A stretch of DNA of 64,000 nt from assembly GCA_040882285.1 (NCBI GenBank), contig JBBEBQ010000025.1, forward strand, positions 62,001-126,000, read 5' to 3'. Below, piece by piece: positions 42,742 through 52,119 of the stretch. Under the pieces are notes generated by a model. The model did not search any database, had not been told where the DNA came from, and worked only from the letters and a program-made list of their open reading frames with translations. Both the position numbers and the translations under genes were made by a program. Origin of the DNA: Gemmatimonadaceae bacterium. Lineage in GTDB: Bacteria > Gemmatimonadota > Gemmatimonadetes > Gemmatimonadales > Gemmatimonadaceae. Position 1 is the stretch's first letter, and every line of letters starts with the position of its first letter.

Positions 42742-44018
42742 CACGCCTTCTTCTCGTCCTTCTTCTCTTCTTCCTTGACCGTGCGGCCATCCTTCAGATC
42801 GCGGATCGCCTGGTACGTGCCGCCCACGATCTTCTCGTTCTCGCGCAGCCCCGACAGCACCTCGAAGTACCGCTCGCCGGCGATGCCGACCCGCACGGCG
42901 CGGAACGTCACCTTGTTGTCGGAGCCAACGACGAACACGCCTTCCACGTCGCGCTTCCCGACCTGCACCTTGGGCTGGGGCCGGCCGAGCGTCGTCACCG
43001 TGTCCGCGGTGCGGTCGGTGGTGTCCTCGCGCACGGTGAGCGCGATGATCGGAATCGAGAGCGCCTTGATCCTGGTCTCAGTGATGATCTTTGCGGTGGC
43101 CGAGAAATCGGGCCGCGTCGTCGGCGGAGCGTTCAGCAGCTCGACGGTGACCTCGTAGTCGATCGCCTGGTCGGCGGAGGCGGCGGTGGCGCCGCCCGGC
43201 GCGCGCAGCGAGCTGTTCGAGATCTCGACCACCCGCCCGCGGAACGTCGTGTCCACGAACGCGTCGATCTGGATCACCGCCGAGTCGCCGATGGAGATCG
43301 TGGACACGTCGGTCTCGTCCACCTTCACCTTCACCTCGAGCACGCTCATATCCGCGATCGTCAGCAGCGTCGCCGCGTCCCTGCTCAGCGTGCCCTGGAT
43401 CGCAGTCTCTCCTTCTTCGACCACCAGCCGGGTGACCTGGCCTGTCATCGGCGCGACGATGGTTGTCTTGGCGAGCCGGCTGCGCGCGTCGCGGAGCGCG
43501 GCCGCGGCCTGCGCCACCGCGTGCGACGAAGCCTGCGCCGAGGCCTCGGAGACCTCCACCTGCGTCCGCAGCTGCTCCACCTGCTCCTCGGAGATGAGCG
43601 TCGGGTTGGCGCGCTTGAGCTCGGCCATCCGCTCGTAGTTGCGCCGGGCTTGCGCCAGGCTGGTGCGCGCCTGCCGCAGGTTGGCCTGACTGCTGGCCAC
43701 GGCCGCCGCCGAGCGCTCGCTTTCCGCGATGTAGTTGGAAGGATCGATCTCGAGAAGGAACTGACCCTTGGTGACACGGTCTCCTTCGCGCACAGCCAGC
43801 CGCACGATGCGGCCGGTGATGTCGGCGCTCACGTCCACTTTCTTGCGCGGCTGCACCTGCCCGCTCGCCGTCACCGAGGCCACGAGATCGCGGCGCTCGA
43901 CGGGCTCGATGCGGACTTCGGTGGCCTTGTCACCACCCTTGACGGCCGCAATGCCACCGATCGCGACCACCAGGACACCGGCTCCGGCGAGGATCGACCA
44001 TTTTTTCCTTTTGGACAT
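42741..44018 (-). CDS. Periplasmic adaptor subunit (MacA/HlyD family)
   Basis: The 425-residue membrane fusion protein has an N-terminal anchor ([20 protein letters not shown]), then a lipoyl half-motif ([15 protein letters not shown]). A long alpha-hairpin with Ala/Gln/Arg-rich coiled coil follows at about residues 90-185, then the second lipoyl half ([20 protein letters not shown]) and beta-barrel domains. It should link the inner-membrane ABC complex with the TolC-like channel encoded upstream. The C-terminus is highly charged ([10 protein letters not shown]). Confidence 0.93.
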   Translation of the reverse strand: MSKRKKWSILAGAGVLVVAIGGIAAVKGGDKATEVRIEPVERRDLVASVTASGQVQPRKKVDVSADITGRIVRLAVREGDRVTKGQFLLEIDPSNYIAESERSAAAVASSQANLRQARTSLAQARRNYERMAELKRANPTLISEEQVEQLRTQVEVSEASAQASSHAVAQAAAALRDARSRLAKTTIVAPMTGQVTRLVVEEGETAIQGTLSRDAATLLTIADMSVLEVKVKVDETDVSTISIGDSAVIQIDAFVDTTFRGRVVEISNSSLRAPGGATAASADQAIDYEVTVELLNAPPTTRPDFSATAKIITETRIKALSIPIIALTVREDTTDRTADTVTTLGRPQPKVQVGKRDVEGVFVVGSDNKVTFRAVRVGIAGERYFEVLSGLRENEKIVGGTYQAIRDLKDGRTVKEEEKKDEKKA

Positions 44019-44029
44019 TTATCGCTCCG

Positions 44030-45511
44030 TCAGCGAAGAGGCCGGCCGACCGCGCTTTCCAGCGCGGCGAAGGCTTTGTGATAATCGTAGATCGCGGTGA
44101 TGCGCGCGCTCTCGGCGCGCTCGAACGCATCGCGCGCCTGCGTGAGATCGATGAAGCCCGCCATGCCGAGGCGATAACGGTCCCGCGACAGCTTCATCTC
44201 GTCCCGCGCCATCGCGGCGTTGCGCTCCTGCAGCGTCACGGTGCGCAGCGCAGTCTGCAGCGTGAGGTACGCGGCGGTGACGTCGGTCGTCACGGCCAGC
44301 TCGCGGGCACGTACCGCGTGGCGCGCGTCGTCGCTCGCCGCCACCGCTTCCTGCCGGCGGAGGGCGCGCGCGAAGCCGTCGAACAGCGGCAGCGACAAGG
44401 TGGCCGAGATCGAGCGCGGGCTGCTGTTGAAGCCGAACGGGAACTGGTTGTTCTGCTGTCTGAGCGCCGCCGCCTGCGCCGGCGTGAACGTGATCGACGA
44501 GCAGCCGGCGAGCTGGTGGGAAAGGCCGGCCGCGGCGAACCGCTGCTCGCGTTCCACGCACGCCGCCTGCTGCCCCGTGATCTGCCCCTGCGCCTGCTGC
44601 ACGAGGAAGTTGGGGTTGGTGTACTCGAAGGTGTATCCGGCCAGACCCGTGCTCATCGTCAGCGTCGGCATGTATTCCCCGCGCTGCCGCCTGACGCCGA
44701 GCTCGGCCACGCGCTCGCGCTGCCGGGTAGCCAGCAACACGGGATTTTGCTCCCGGGCCAGGGCGAGCAGCTCGCCGAGCGGACGCTCGAACGGCTCGAC
44801 CGCGAACGTCGTGGTCAGCACCACGTCGGTGCGCGGCTCCACGCCCATCTCCTGGAAGAGTCGCAGCTCCTCGATGTCCACCTGGTTCCGCTCGCGCAGC
44901 TGTTGCACCTGGATCTCGCCGCGCGCGACTTCGGCGCGGCGCACGTCGAGCTCCGTGCCCGCTCCCACGATCTCCCGCGCCCTGGCGAGAACCACCTCCG
45001 CCTCGGCCGCGATCAGCAGCGTGTCCTGCAGGTCCGCGCGCGCCTTAGCCGCGAGCACGTTCAGGTACTGCTGCGTGACGTTGGAGCGCACGACGGATTC
45101 GACGCCGGTGATGTCGGCTTCGACGCCCTCGCGGCTGGCCTTCTGCAGGGAAGGATTGATGAACGTCGCCGCGCTGAGCCGGTAGTTCACCCCGATGCGA
45201 TAGGACGACTGCATGGCGTCGGAGCTGGCGCCGAGGCTGGCGCCGCTGAATATCTGGCGGCCGCCCTGCTGGAACTCCGAGCTGAGCGACGCGTCCGCCG
45301 ACGGCAGGAACGCGCCGTACGCGGCGCGGACCGCCGCGTTCGCGCTCCGAATGTCGTTGCTTACCTGCCTGAGCGTCGGATTGAAGCGCGTGGCCAGCGT
45401 GAGCGCCTCGGACAGCGTCAGGCCCCGGTCGACGGAGTCGGATAGGCTCGGGCCCTGCGCAAGCAGGGGTACGGCGACGAGCTGGAGCGCGAGCAGTAGC
45501 GTCAATCGCAT
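44030..45511 (-). CDS. TolC-family outer-membrane efflux protein
   Basis: The 493-residue protein starts at MRLTLLLALQLVAVPLLAQ, a signal peptide. The longer upstream reading is not plausible. Two OEP repeats follow, each with the TolC hallmark of a start like LTLSEALTLATRFNPTLRQ and long helices. The alpha-barrel QRERVAELGVRRQRGEYMPTL block repeats the pattern. It is the first gene of the efflux operon and the outer exit duct. A Cys pair region near residue 340 (QQAACVEREQRF, then LAGCSS) lies in a predicted extracellular loop. Confidence 0.92.
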   Translation of the reverse strand: MRLTLLLALQLVAVPLLAQGPSLSDSVDRGLTLSEALTLATRFNPTLRQVSNDIRSANAAVRAAYGAFLPSADASLSSEFQQGGRQIFSGASLGASSDAMQSSYRIGVNYRLSAATFINPSLQKASREGVEADITGVESVVRSNVTQQYLNVLAAKARADLQDTLLIAAEAEVVLARAREIVGAGTELDVRRAEVARGEIQVQQLRERNQVDIEELRLFQEMGVEPRTDVVLTTTFAVEPFERPLGELLALAREQNPVLLATRQRERVAELGVRRQRGEYMPTLTMSTGLAGYTFEYTNPNFLVQQAQGQITGQQAACVEREQRFAAAGLSHQLAGCSSITFTPAQAAALRQQNNQFPFGFNSSPRSISATLSLPLFDGFARALRRQEAVAASDDARHAVRARELAVTTDVTAAYLTLQTALRTVTLQERNAAMARDEMKLSRDRYRLGMAGFIDLTQARDAFERAESARITAIYDYHKAFAALESAVGRPLR

Positions 45512-45594
45512 GGATGGGGCGTGAGTGAAGTTGTCGTACCTACGAACGTAATCGCATGAAGTTTCGTCGCCGCGCGCCGGCAAGGCGTTTACGC

Positions 45595-46359
45595 TCAGCT
45601 CTCAAGCGACGGCGCGAGGAATATCCTGTCGCTGATTCGCGCGCGGATCCGCTCGTACAGCAGCCGGCCCTTCTCGGCGGTGGCCAGGGAGGGCCGGCCG
45701 ATCGAGGCCCCGCTGCCCGCCGGCAGCTTCAGGTTGCCGCGCCGGTAACGTCGCAGCCGCTCGCGGTCCATCATATTGTCGCGCACGAGATTCATGTTTA
45801 CGAGCTCGGGCGCCAGATACAGGAGAATCGACGTGTCCACTTCATCGCCGTGCATCGGCTCGATCTGTCCCTCGAGGAGATCGGAGACGTTGACCCCGAA
45901 CGCGTCCACGACCCTTACGCGCGCTTCGGCGGTCACCACCGTGGCGAGCGCTTCCTGGTGCGGGTCGTGCCCGTGAGCGGTCAGCAGGATGAACTCACGC
46001 ACGCCGGAGGCCTCCCACGAATCGAGCAGATCGTTGAGCATCCGATGCAGCGTCTTGCGCCGGAGCGAGCCGTTGCCGGCGAGCCCTCTCTCAGTATCTA
46101 CGTTTACCCCGTACTCGACCGTTGGAGCCCGCAGGACTCCGTATTCCGATGACAGGTCGTCGCAGAGGTGCTCGATGATCAGGGTGGCGACGCCGATCGG
46201 GAGGTGGGCGCCGTGCTGCTCGCACGTCCCGATCGGAATGATGAGGCGGGGATCCTCGCGCAGGACGGCGGCAATCTGCGACGGCAGCATCTCCTTGATG
46301 CGGAGCGGCTTGGGGCCGCCCACCGAATGCACTGCGGTGTGGAACGTCTGAATGGGCAC
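45595..46359 (-). CDS. Creatininase-family amidohydrolase
   Basis: This metal-dependent amidohydrolase is about 250 residues. IPIGTCEQHGAHLPIG matches the family metal motif (Glu and His). TAHGHDPHQEAL stands where most members have HGGN, and GDEVDTS supplies the later Asp/Glu. Related enzymes act on creatinine, formamidopyrimidines or mycofactocin peptides. The start is uncertain: GTG 46359 is used here, but GTG 46323 fits the family length equally well. It is divergent from and slightly overlaps the NtrY-like kinase gene. Confidence 0.8.
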   Translation of the reverse strand: MPIQTFHTAVHSVGGPKPLRIKEMLPSQIAAVLREDPRLIIPIGTCEQHGAHLPIGVATLIIEHLCDDLSSEYGVLRAPTVEYGVNVDTERGLAGNGSLRRKTLHRMLNDLLDSWEASGVREFILLTAHGHDPHQEALATVVTAEARVRVVDAFGVNVSDLLEGQIEPMHGDEVDTSILLYLAPELVNMNLVRDNMMDRERLRRYRRGNLKLPAGSGASIGRPSLATAEKGRLLYERIRARISDRIFLAPSLES

Positions 46360-49300
46360 GGACGACACAGGTAGCTCCGGAGTTCGAGCCCGCCCCGCGG
46401 CGAACGGCCCGCGCACGCGGCTCTGGCTGGTGGTGCTGGGCGTCGGGGGGCTTGCCCTGGCCGCTTGGAGCAGGTTTCCGACAGGGCCCAAGTTAGCGTT
46501 TTCCGCCGGCGAGGGCGAACACTTTGCGTCGGCGGCCGCGATTCAGCAGCGGGCGGTCGCCGATCTGCGCGAAACGCTGGTGCGCGAGATCACGCGCGTC
46601 CAGGCTGCGGCCGCCGCGGCGCTCGACGCGCCGCGCTCCCAGGAGGACGCTTTCGACGCGGTGCCCGCGCGCCGGACCGGCGATCCCGCCTGGGGCGTGA
46701 TGCTTTTCCAGGGCGGAAGACGGCTCGCCTGGAGCGGCCGGCTCAGGATCGCGGCGGAGGACGTCACCGCGCCGCTCAGCGTGACGTCGGACCGGTTCTA
46801 TACGACGATCAACGCGACGGCGGCGCGCGGCGACCGGTTGGCCGTCGCGTCGTTCGTGCTGCACGCCGAGCCGCCCGGCGACAGGCTGTCGACGGCGCTG
46901 GACGAGCAGGTGGTCGCGCGGCACCCGATCGCGGGCTTCACCTACCTGTTCGGCGATTCGGCGGCCCGCGGGGAAGCGCTGCTGCGGGACTCGGCCGGAC
47001 GCGCGCTGGTCGGCGTGCGGGCGGCCGCGCTCTCACCGGGCGAGATCCGGCTCGCGGCCACGTCGCTCGCGCGCACCCGGATAGCGGCGCTGCTCGCTCT
47101 CGTGTTGCTGGCGCTGCTCTGGATCGCGGGGCGGAGTCGCAAGGTCGCGCACCGGGCGATGGCTCTCGCCGTGTGCGCCGCGTGCGTCGCGATCGTGCCG
47201 CTCAACTCGTTCTCGAACGTGGCGCGCTGGTTCAATCCGTCGTACTACTACTCCGCCGCGGGCGGCCGCTGGACCGCGAGCGCGGCGGCGCTGACGTTCA
47301 CGGCGCTGCTGCTGCTCCTGGGCGTGTACACGCTGGTGCGGGCGAGAGTCAGACTCGGGCGGCCCGCGCTCGCCGCGCTCGCGGCGGCCGCCGCAGCGGC
47401 GCTCGGGATCTACTCGGTCGTGGTCCTGGCGGAGGGCATAGGCCAGCCGCCCCGCGGCAGCTCGGTGACGCTCTGGTTGATGTGGCAGGTTCCGCTCTTC
47501 CTGGTGTGCTTCGCTTTTCTCGAGCTGGCGGCGTGGCTCGCGTCGGGGATGTGGCCGCGCCGGCGGAAGCTGCGCGCGTACACCACGGTCGCGGCGGCGG
47601 TAATTGCCGGGGTCCTGTCCGCGGGAATCGTGTGGCGGACGACCACGCAACAGCGCATGACGCTGGCGGAGACCGACGTCGCCTCGCTGAAGGCGGGTGA
47701 CGAGTACGCCGCCGCGCTCCTCGAGCGCCTGCGCGAGCAGCTGGCGGTCGGGCGGCCACCCGTCTCCAGGGCCGACCTGCTCCAGCGGTACGTCGAGAGC
47801 GAGCTGGCGATCGCCGGCTACCCGCTCTCGCTCCGCTCGTGGAGCGCCGGGGGTGCTCCGCTCGCCAGCTTCGACGCCGCGCGCGTGGCGCAGGACACAG
47901 CCGCGATCGCGGCCGCGGTCATCGAGGCGATCGCCACCGGCCAGCCGTTACGGCGGCGCGTATTGTCGGGAGCCGGCGCGCAGGAGCTGCTGGTGCTGCC
48001 GCACGACAGCGGGGCGACGTCCGTCGCCGTGCTGCCGCGCACGCGGCTCATCGCGCCGGATCCATACGGCCCGCTGCTTGGCCTCCCGCCGGCGGTCCCC
48101 GAGCGCGCGCCGTACGTGATGTATCTCGCGGATCGTCCCGCGCCGGGATCGTCGGCCGAGACGGACGGAGTTGCCTGGAGACGGATCGACGACGAGCTGC
48201 ACGCCGACGACGTGATCCAGACAGTGGCCGGGCCCGCGCGCGTGCACCTCGAGGTGGACACGCGGTCGCCGTGGGCGCTCCTGCAGCGGCTGGTGCTGGT
48301 GTTGCTGCTGAACGGGCTGATCGCGTGGGTGGTCTGGATTCTCGCGCTGAGCGCCGAAGGCGGCGCGGCGACGAGGGCGAGCGTGCGGATCCGCCACTGG
48401 GGGCGCAGCTACCGGGCGCGGCTCATACTCGCGCTGTTCGTCTTCTTCCTGGCCCCGGCGGTGGCGTTCTCGTTCTGGTCGTACCGCCGCCTGCGGAGCG
48501 ATTTCAGGCAGACGCGGCAGCTGCTGGTGCGCGAGACCCTCAACGCGGTCATCGCCGCCGGGGCGGAGCGGAACATCGAGCTCGTCGGCGCGCGGTTCGG
48601 CCTGCCTTTGTTTCTGTATCGCGCCGGCGAGCTGTCCGAGACGAACGACTCGCTGTACTGGGCGCTGTCGCCCGTGGGCCGGGCGTTGCACCCGAGCGTG
48701 TACCGAACGCTCGACCTCGGCGACGAGATCTCCGCGAGCGGTGACATGAGCATCGGCGGAGTCGGCGTGCTGTTCGGCTACCGCGCGTCGGTCGGGTTCT
48801 CCGGCGAGCGGTTCGTGATCGCGGCGCCCGCGCGCGGCGACGACGAGGCGCTGGCGCGGAGGCGCAACGACCTCGGCGTGCTGCTGCTGTTCTCGACCGC
48901 GCTCGGCGCCATCGCGGCTCTTTGGCTGAGCGGAATCGCCGCCCGGCAGTTCGCGGCGCCGATCGATGCGCTCCGGCGCTCCGTCCGCGCGATCGCCCGC
49001 GGCGAGGATCAGCTGCCGCTTCCGGTGAAGCCGCCGACGGAATTCTCCCAGGCGTTCACCGCCGTCCGCAGAATGGCGGACGATCTCGACGCCAGCCGCA
49101 GGGAGCTGGCGCGCGCGGAGCGGGTGCTGGCGTGGGGCGAGATGGCGCGGCAGGTCGCGCACGAGATCAAGAACCCGCTCACGCCGATGCGCCTCGGTGT
49201 GCAGCATCTCCAGCGCGCGCGGCACGACCCGCGCGTGGATTTCGACAAGGTGTTCGATGCCAACATGCGCCGCATGCTCGAGGAGATCGACCGACTGGAC

Positions 49301-49795
49301 AACATCGCGCGCGCGTTCAGCAGGTACGGCACCGCGCAACCCGAGCTGCCGCCGGCGGAGATCGTGGACGTGTCCGAGATACTGCACGACGTGATCGAGC
49401 TCGAGCGGATAGCCGGACCGGACGTGCAGTGGAGCGTGGCCGGCGCGGAGGCGGAGACCACCGCCATGGCGCGCCGCGCGGAGCTGCGCGAGGTGCTGCT
49501 CAACGTGCTGGAGAACGCGCGCCACGCGGGCGCGCGCAACGTGTCGGTCGAGGTCACGCGGGACGAGGCGCGGGTGACGATATCGGTCGAGGACGACGGC
49601 TCGGGGATCGCGGCTTCGGCTCTCCCACGCGTATTCGAGCCGCACTTCTCGACGCGAACGACGGGGAGCGGGCTGGGGCTGGCGATCAGCCGCCGGCTGG
49701 TGGAGGCATGGGGTGGGTCAATCGACGTCGAGAGCGCGGCGGCGGCGGGCACGACGGTGACGATCGTGCTGCTGGCGGCACCGATTCAGCGGTGA
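46352..49795 (+). CDS. Large multi-pass sensor histidine kinase (NtrY-like)
   Basis: The 1147-residue protein has an N-terminal helix, a periplasmic domain of about 200 residues, and a cluster of about seven membrane helices (residues 235-430). A second extracytoplasmic part follows, then further helices with a HAMP linker (ARQFAAPIDALRRSVRAIARGED). The kinase core has His937 in VAHEIKNPLTPM, the N-box NVLENARHAGA, and G-boxes DDGSGIA and GSGLGLAISRR. HEIKNPLTPI-like wording is characteristic of NtrY. An NtrX-like regulator is encoded at 54445, a plausible partner although three genes intervene. Confidence 0.9.
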   Translation: MGTDDTGSSGVRARPAANGPRTRLWLVVLGVGGLALAAWSRFPTGPKLAFSAGEGEHFASAAAIQQRAVADLRETLVREITRVQAAAAAALDAPRSQEDAFDAVPARRTGDPAWGVMLFQGGRRLAWSGRLRIAAEDVTAPLSVTSDRFYTTINATAARGDRLAVASFVLHAEPPGDRLSTALDEQVVARHPIAGFTYLFGDSAARGEALLRDSAGRALVGVRAAALSPGEIRLAATSLARTRIAALLALVLLALLWIAGRSRKVAHRAMALAVCAACVAIVPLNSFSNVARWFNPSYYYSAAGGRWTASAAALTFTALLLLLGVYTLVRARVRLGRPALAALAAAAAAALGIYSVVVLAEGIGQPPRGSSVTLWLMWQVPLFLVCFAFLELAAWLASGMWPRRRKLRAYTTVAAAVIAGVLSAGIVWRTTTQQRMTLAETDVASLKAGDEYAAALLERLREQLAVGRPPVSRADLLQRYVESELAIAGYPLSLRSWSAGGAPLASFDAARVAQDTAAIAAAVIEAIATGQPLRRRVLSGAGAQELLVLPHDSGATSVAVLPRTRLIAPDPYGPLLGLPPAVPERAPYVMYLADRPAPGSSAETDGVAWRRIDDELHADDVIQTVAGPARVHLEVDTRSPWALLQRLVLVLLLNGLIAWVVWILALSAEGGAATRASVRIRHWGRSYRARLILALFVFFLAPAVAFSFWSYRRLRSDFRQTRQLLVRETLNAVIAAGAERNIELVGARFGLPLFLYRAGELSETNDSLYWALSPVGRALHPSVYRTLDLGDEISASGDMSIGGVGVLFGYRASVGFSGERFVIAAPARGDDEALARRRNDLGVLLLFSTALGAIAALWLSGIAARQFAAPIDALRRSVRAIARGEDQLPLPVKPPTEFSQAFTAVRRMADDLDASRRELARAERVLAWGEMARQVAHEIKNPLTPMRLGVQHLQRARHDPRVDFDKVFDANMRRMLEEIDRLDNIARAFSRYGTAQPELPPAEIVDVSEILHDVIELERIAGPDVQWSVAGAEAETTAMARRAELREVLLNVLENARHAGARNVSVEVTRDEARVTISVEDDGSGIAASALPRVFEPHFSTRTTGSGLGLAISRRLVEAWGGSIDVESAAAAGTTVTIVLLAAPIQR

Positions 49796-50113
49796 GTCAC
49801 GGCGATCTTTGCCGAGGCGGTGGGAAAGCCGTTGTACGCCCGTGACTGTGGCGCTGAAATTGCACGGCTGCAACCCTGTATGCCCAAGGTGCACCACGCA
49901 ATGCAAATGTAAGCGCGACAGATGTTTACGTGTTGTGGCTGGAGTCTGGTTTTTTTTGCGGTCCGAAGTAAGTTTGCAGGGCGTAAGGCATAGCCGGATA
50001 GGTATTTAGTCGATGATGGTAGAGTTTGATCGGCACATATCCTGCCTGCCGCTGGTCGGAGCGTAGCACGGTTGGGTTCTTTTTTTACCACCCTTTTGAA
50101 AGAGGATGTGCGC
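49796..50113. other. Intergenic region, AT-richer than its surroundings
   Basis: No gene is supported in these 318 bases. The base composition is clearly richer in A and T than the flanking genes, with a run of eight or more T residues near 49950 and another near 50080. This suits a promoter region for the abundant OmpA-type protein that follows. No confident -10/-35 pair or structured RNA was identified. Confidence 0.5.
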
Positions 50114-51811
50114 ATGTTAAGAAGGAGTTGGATCATCTGTTCGATGGCCGCCCTGCTTCTCGCTGCCCCGGCTGTAGCACAACAGCCCGGCACGTTGATT
50201 CTTGGCGGCTTCGGACAATACACGCTCTTCGACGACAACGTGGGCTTCGAAGACGCGTTCGGTTATGGCGGCAGAGTCGGAGCGTTCATCAGCCCGAACA
50301 TCTTCCTCGAGGCTGAGGGCTCGTACACCGCGCCCGACTACGTTGGGCCCGGACCTGACCGTGATGCCAAATACGGCCCGATCTCGGCGCGCCTCATGTT
50401 CGCGTTCCCGTTCTCCGCGATGCCCGGCATCAACGCCGGCTTCCAGGTCGGCGGTGGCGCGGTTCTGAGCAGCTACCGTACGGGCAACACGGGCTACTCC
50501 TACAACTACGGAGCGGAAGGCGCGCTCGGCTTCACGGCTGCCTTCGGCGGGTTCACCGCGCTGCGTCTGCAGGCTCTCGTCGACTACATGCCGACGTCCG
50601 AGCCCGACGCGACGATGAACTTCCGCTTCCAGGCCGGTCTGGATTTCTGGCCCGACCCGGCCAGCCAGTGGATGGGGATGAACCCGACGGCGTCGGGTCC
50701 CGTCGTATGGTGGGACGACACGCCGCAGCCGCTGCCGGGCACGCTCGAGCTCGGCGGGTTCGTGCAGTACTCGTTCATGGATGACAACGCCGGTTACAGC
50801 GGGAACAACCGTCCGGACGACGGCCTCGGCTACGGCGGGCGCGCGGGTGTCTTCCTGACGCCGAACTGGCAGATCGAAGGTGACGGCCAGTGGTCGCCGC
50901 TGGACAACACGATTACCACGCCTGGCGATCCGCCCACGTCGGATGAGATCGACTATTCGACGTTCGCGCTGCGCCTGAACTACAACTTCCCGTTCGCCGG
51001 CTTCCTCGGATCGAACAGCTCGTTCCTCGTCGGTGGCGGTGTTGTGCGCACCAACTACGGTGCCGGCGAAGATTCCAATCCCCGTCCTGCGACGTACAAC
51101 TACGGCGCGTCGGGAATCGCTGGTGTCCGCATCGGCTTTGCGCCGCGCGTAGCGCTGCGTATCGACGGTGTGGTGGACTACATGCCCAACTCGGAGCCGG
51201 AAGCGTCGCTGAACTATGCGGCGCGTGCCGGTCTGAGCCTGCTGCTCGGTGGCGCCTCGCGCGCCGAGCCGGCTCCTCCGCCGGCGGTCTGCCCGTGGAA
51301 CAGCAGCATTCTGCAGTCGGATCCGAACTGCCGCGCGCCGGCTCCGCCGCCGCCGCCGCCGCCGCCTGCGCGCTGCGTGTACGACAACACCATCCTCGCG
51401 ACGGATCCGAATTGCCGCGCACCTGTGGCGATCGATACGAGCGCGATCACTGCTCCGATCTACTTCGACTTCGACAAGTCGGACATCAGGCCGGATGCAG
51501 CGGCAACGCTTGACCGCAAGATCCCGTGGCTGCAGGCCAATCCAGGCATGCGCATCCGGATCGAAGGCAACGCGGACAACCGCGGCTCGGATGAGTACAA
51601 CCTGGCTCTCGGACAGCGCCGTGCGGCTTCCGCGAGACAGTATCTGGCAGATCGTGGGATCGATGCCGGCCGGTTCGACCTCGTCAGCTATGGCGAAGAG
51701 CGCCCGGTTTGCAGCGAGACCCCGATGACGGACGCGTGTCACCAGCTCAACCGTCGCGATGACTTCCGGATCGTCACCGTTGGTGGCGACGGCAGGATTC
51801 GCACGCCGTAA
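50114..51811 (+). CDS. OmpA-family protein with duplicated beta-barrel
   Basis: The 565-residue outer-membrane protein has a signal peptide ending at AVAQQ. Two similar barrel modules follow: residues about 24-205 (PGTLILGGFGQYTLFDDN) and about 223-395 (PGTLELGGFVQYSFMDDN), each ending near a VDYMPxSEP motif. Next come two Cys-containing linker repeats (CPWNSSILQSDPNCRAP and CVYDNTILATDPNCRAP) around a poly-Pro run. The OmpA peptidoglycan-binding domain closes the protein (YFDFDKSDIRPDA, then GNADNRGSDEYNLALGQRRA). A GAGG site precedes the ATG. Confidence 0.93.
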   Translation: MLRRSWIICSMAALLLAAPAVAQQPGTLILGGFGQYTLFDDNVGFEDAFGYGGRVGAFISPNIFLEAEGSYTAPDYVGPGPDRDAKYGPISARLMFAFPFSAMPGINAGFQVGGGAVLSSYRTGNTGYSYNYGAEGALGFTAAFGGFTALRLQALVDYMPTSEPDATMNFRFQAGLDFWPDPASQWMGMNPTASGPVVWWDDTPQPLPGTLELGGFVQYSFMDDNAGYSGNNRPDDGLGYGGRAGVFLTPNWQIEGDGQWSPLDNTITTPGDPPTSDEIDYSTFALRLNYNFPFAGFLGSNSSFLVGGGVVRTNYGAGEDSNPRPATYNYGASGIAGVRIGFAPRVALRIDGVVDYMPNSEPEASLNYAARAGLSLLLGGASRAEPAPPPAVCPWNSSILQSDPNCRAPAPPPPPPPPARCVYDNTILATDPNCRAPVAIDTSAITAPIYFDFDKSDIRPDAAATLDRKIPWLQANPGMRIRIEGNADNRGSDEYNLALGQRRAASARQYLADRGIDAGRFDLVSYGEERPVCSETPMTDACHQLNRRDDFRIVTVGGDGRIRTP

Positions 51812-51835
51812 GCAGCAAGCACCAGGAAGCACAGC

Positions 51836-51869
51836 GGGGCGTCCAGAACCTTGGGCGCCCCGTTTTTTT
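51836..51869 (+). terminator. Rho-independent terminator of the OmpA-type gene
   Basis: The stem GGGGCGTCC with GGGCGCCCC is followed by seven T residues, 24 bases after the stop codon. Confidence 0.9.
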
Positions 51870-51876
51870 GTGCCGT

Positions 51877-52010
51877 GCCGGATGCCGCGGGCCCGGCCGG
51901 TGTCGGCCTCGGCGGCTACGCTCGCGAGGGGACGGCCGGGAGGCTGGACTCCGTTGGTGCGAGCTAAGACGCCGCCTTGGGCCGACCCGGCTGGGCCCGC
52001 GGCATCCAGC
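51877..52010. repeat. Long palindromic element, copy 2
   Basis: The arms CCGGATGCCGCGGGCCCGG and CTGGGCCCGCGGCATCCAG are near-perfect inverted copies and continue inward (TGTCGGCCTCGGCGGC against GCCGCCTTGGGCCGAC). The inner GGCTACGCTCGCGAG and GCGAGCTAAGACGCC segments correspond to those at 35516-35608. No ORF is present. It fills most of the 51812-52119 interval after the terminator. Confidence 0.85.
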
Positions 52011-52119
52011 AAGCTCCTAGTGCACTCCCGAGCGAACAGCGCGAACATCCGCGTTGGTTTGGTGCGAGCTCACGCGTTTTGGTTCGCACTGCACGACGGG
52101 TGTGCGCTACGCTCACGCG

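Noticed and set aside
50021-50032. AGAGTTTGATC resembles the start of 16S rRNA
   Set aside because: Only about 11 bases match. The following bases and the rest of the region show no rRNA sequence.
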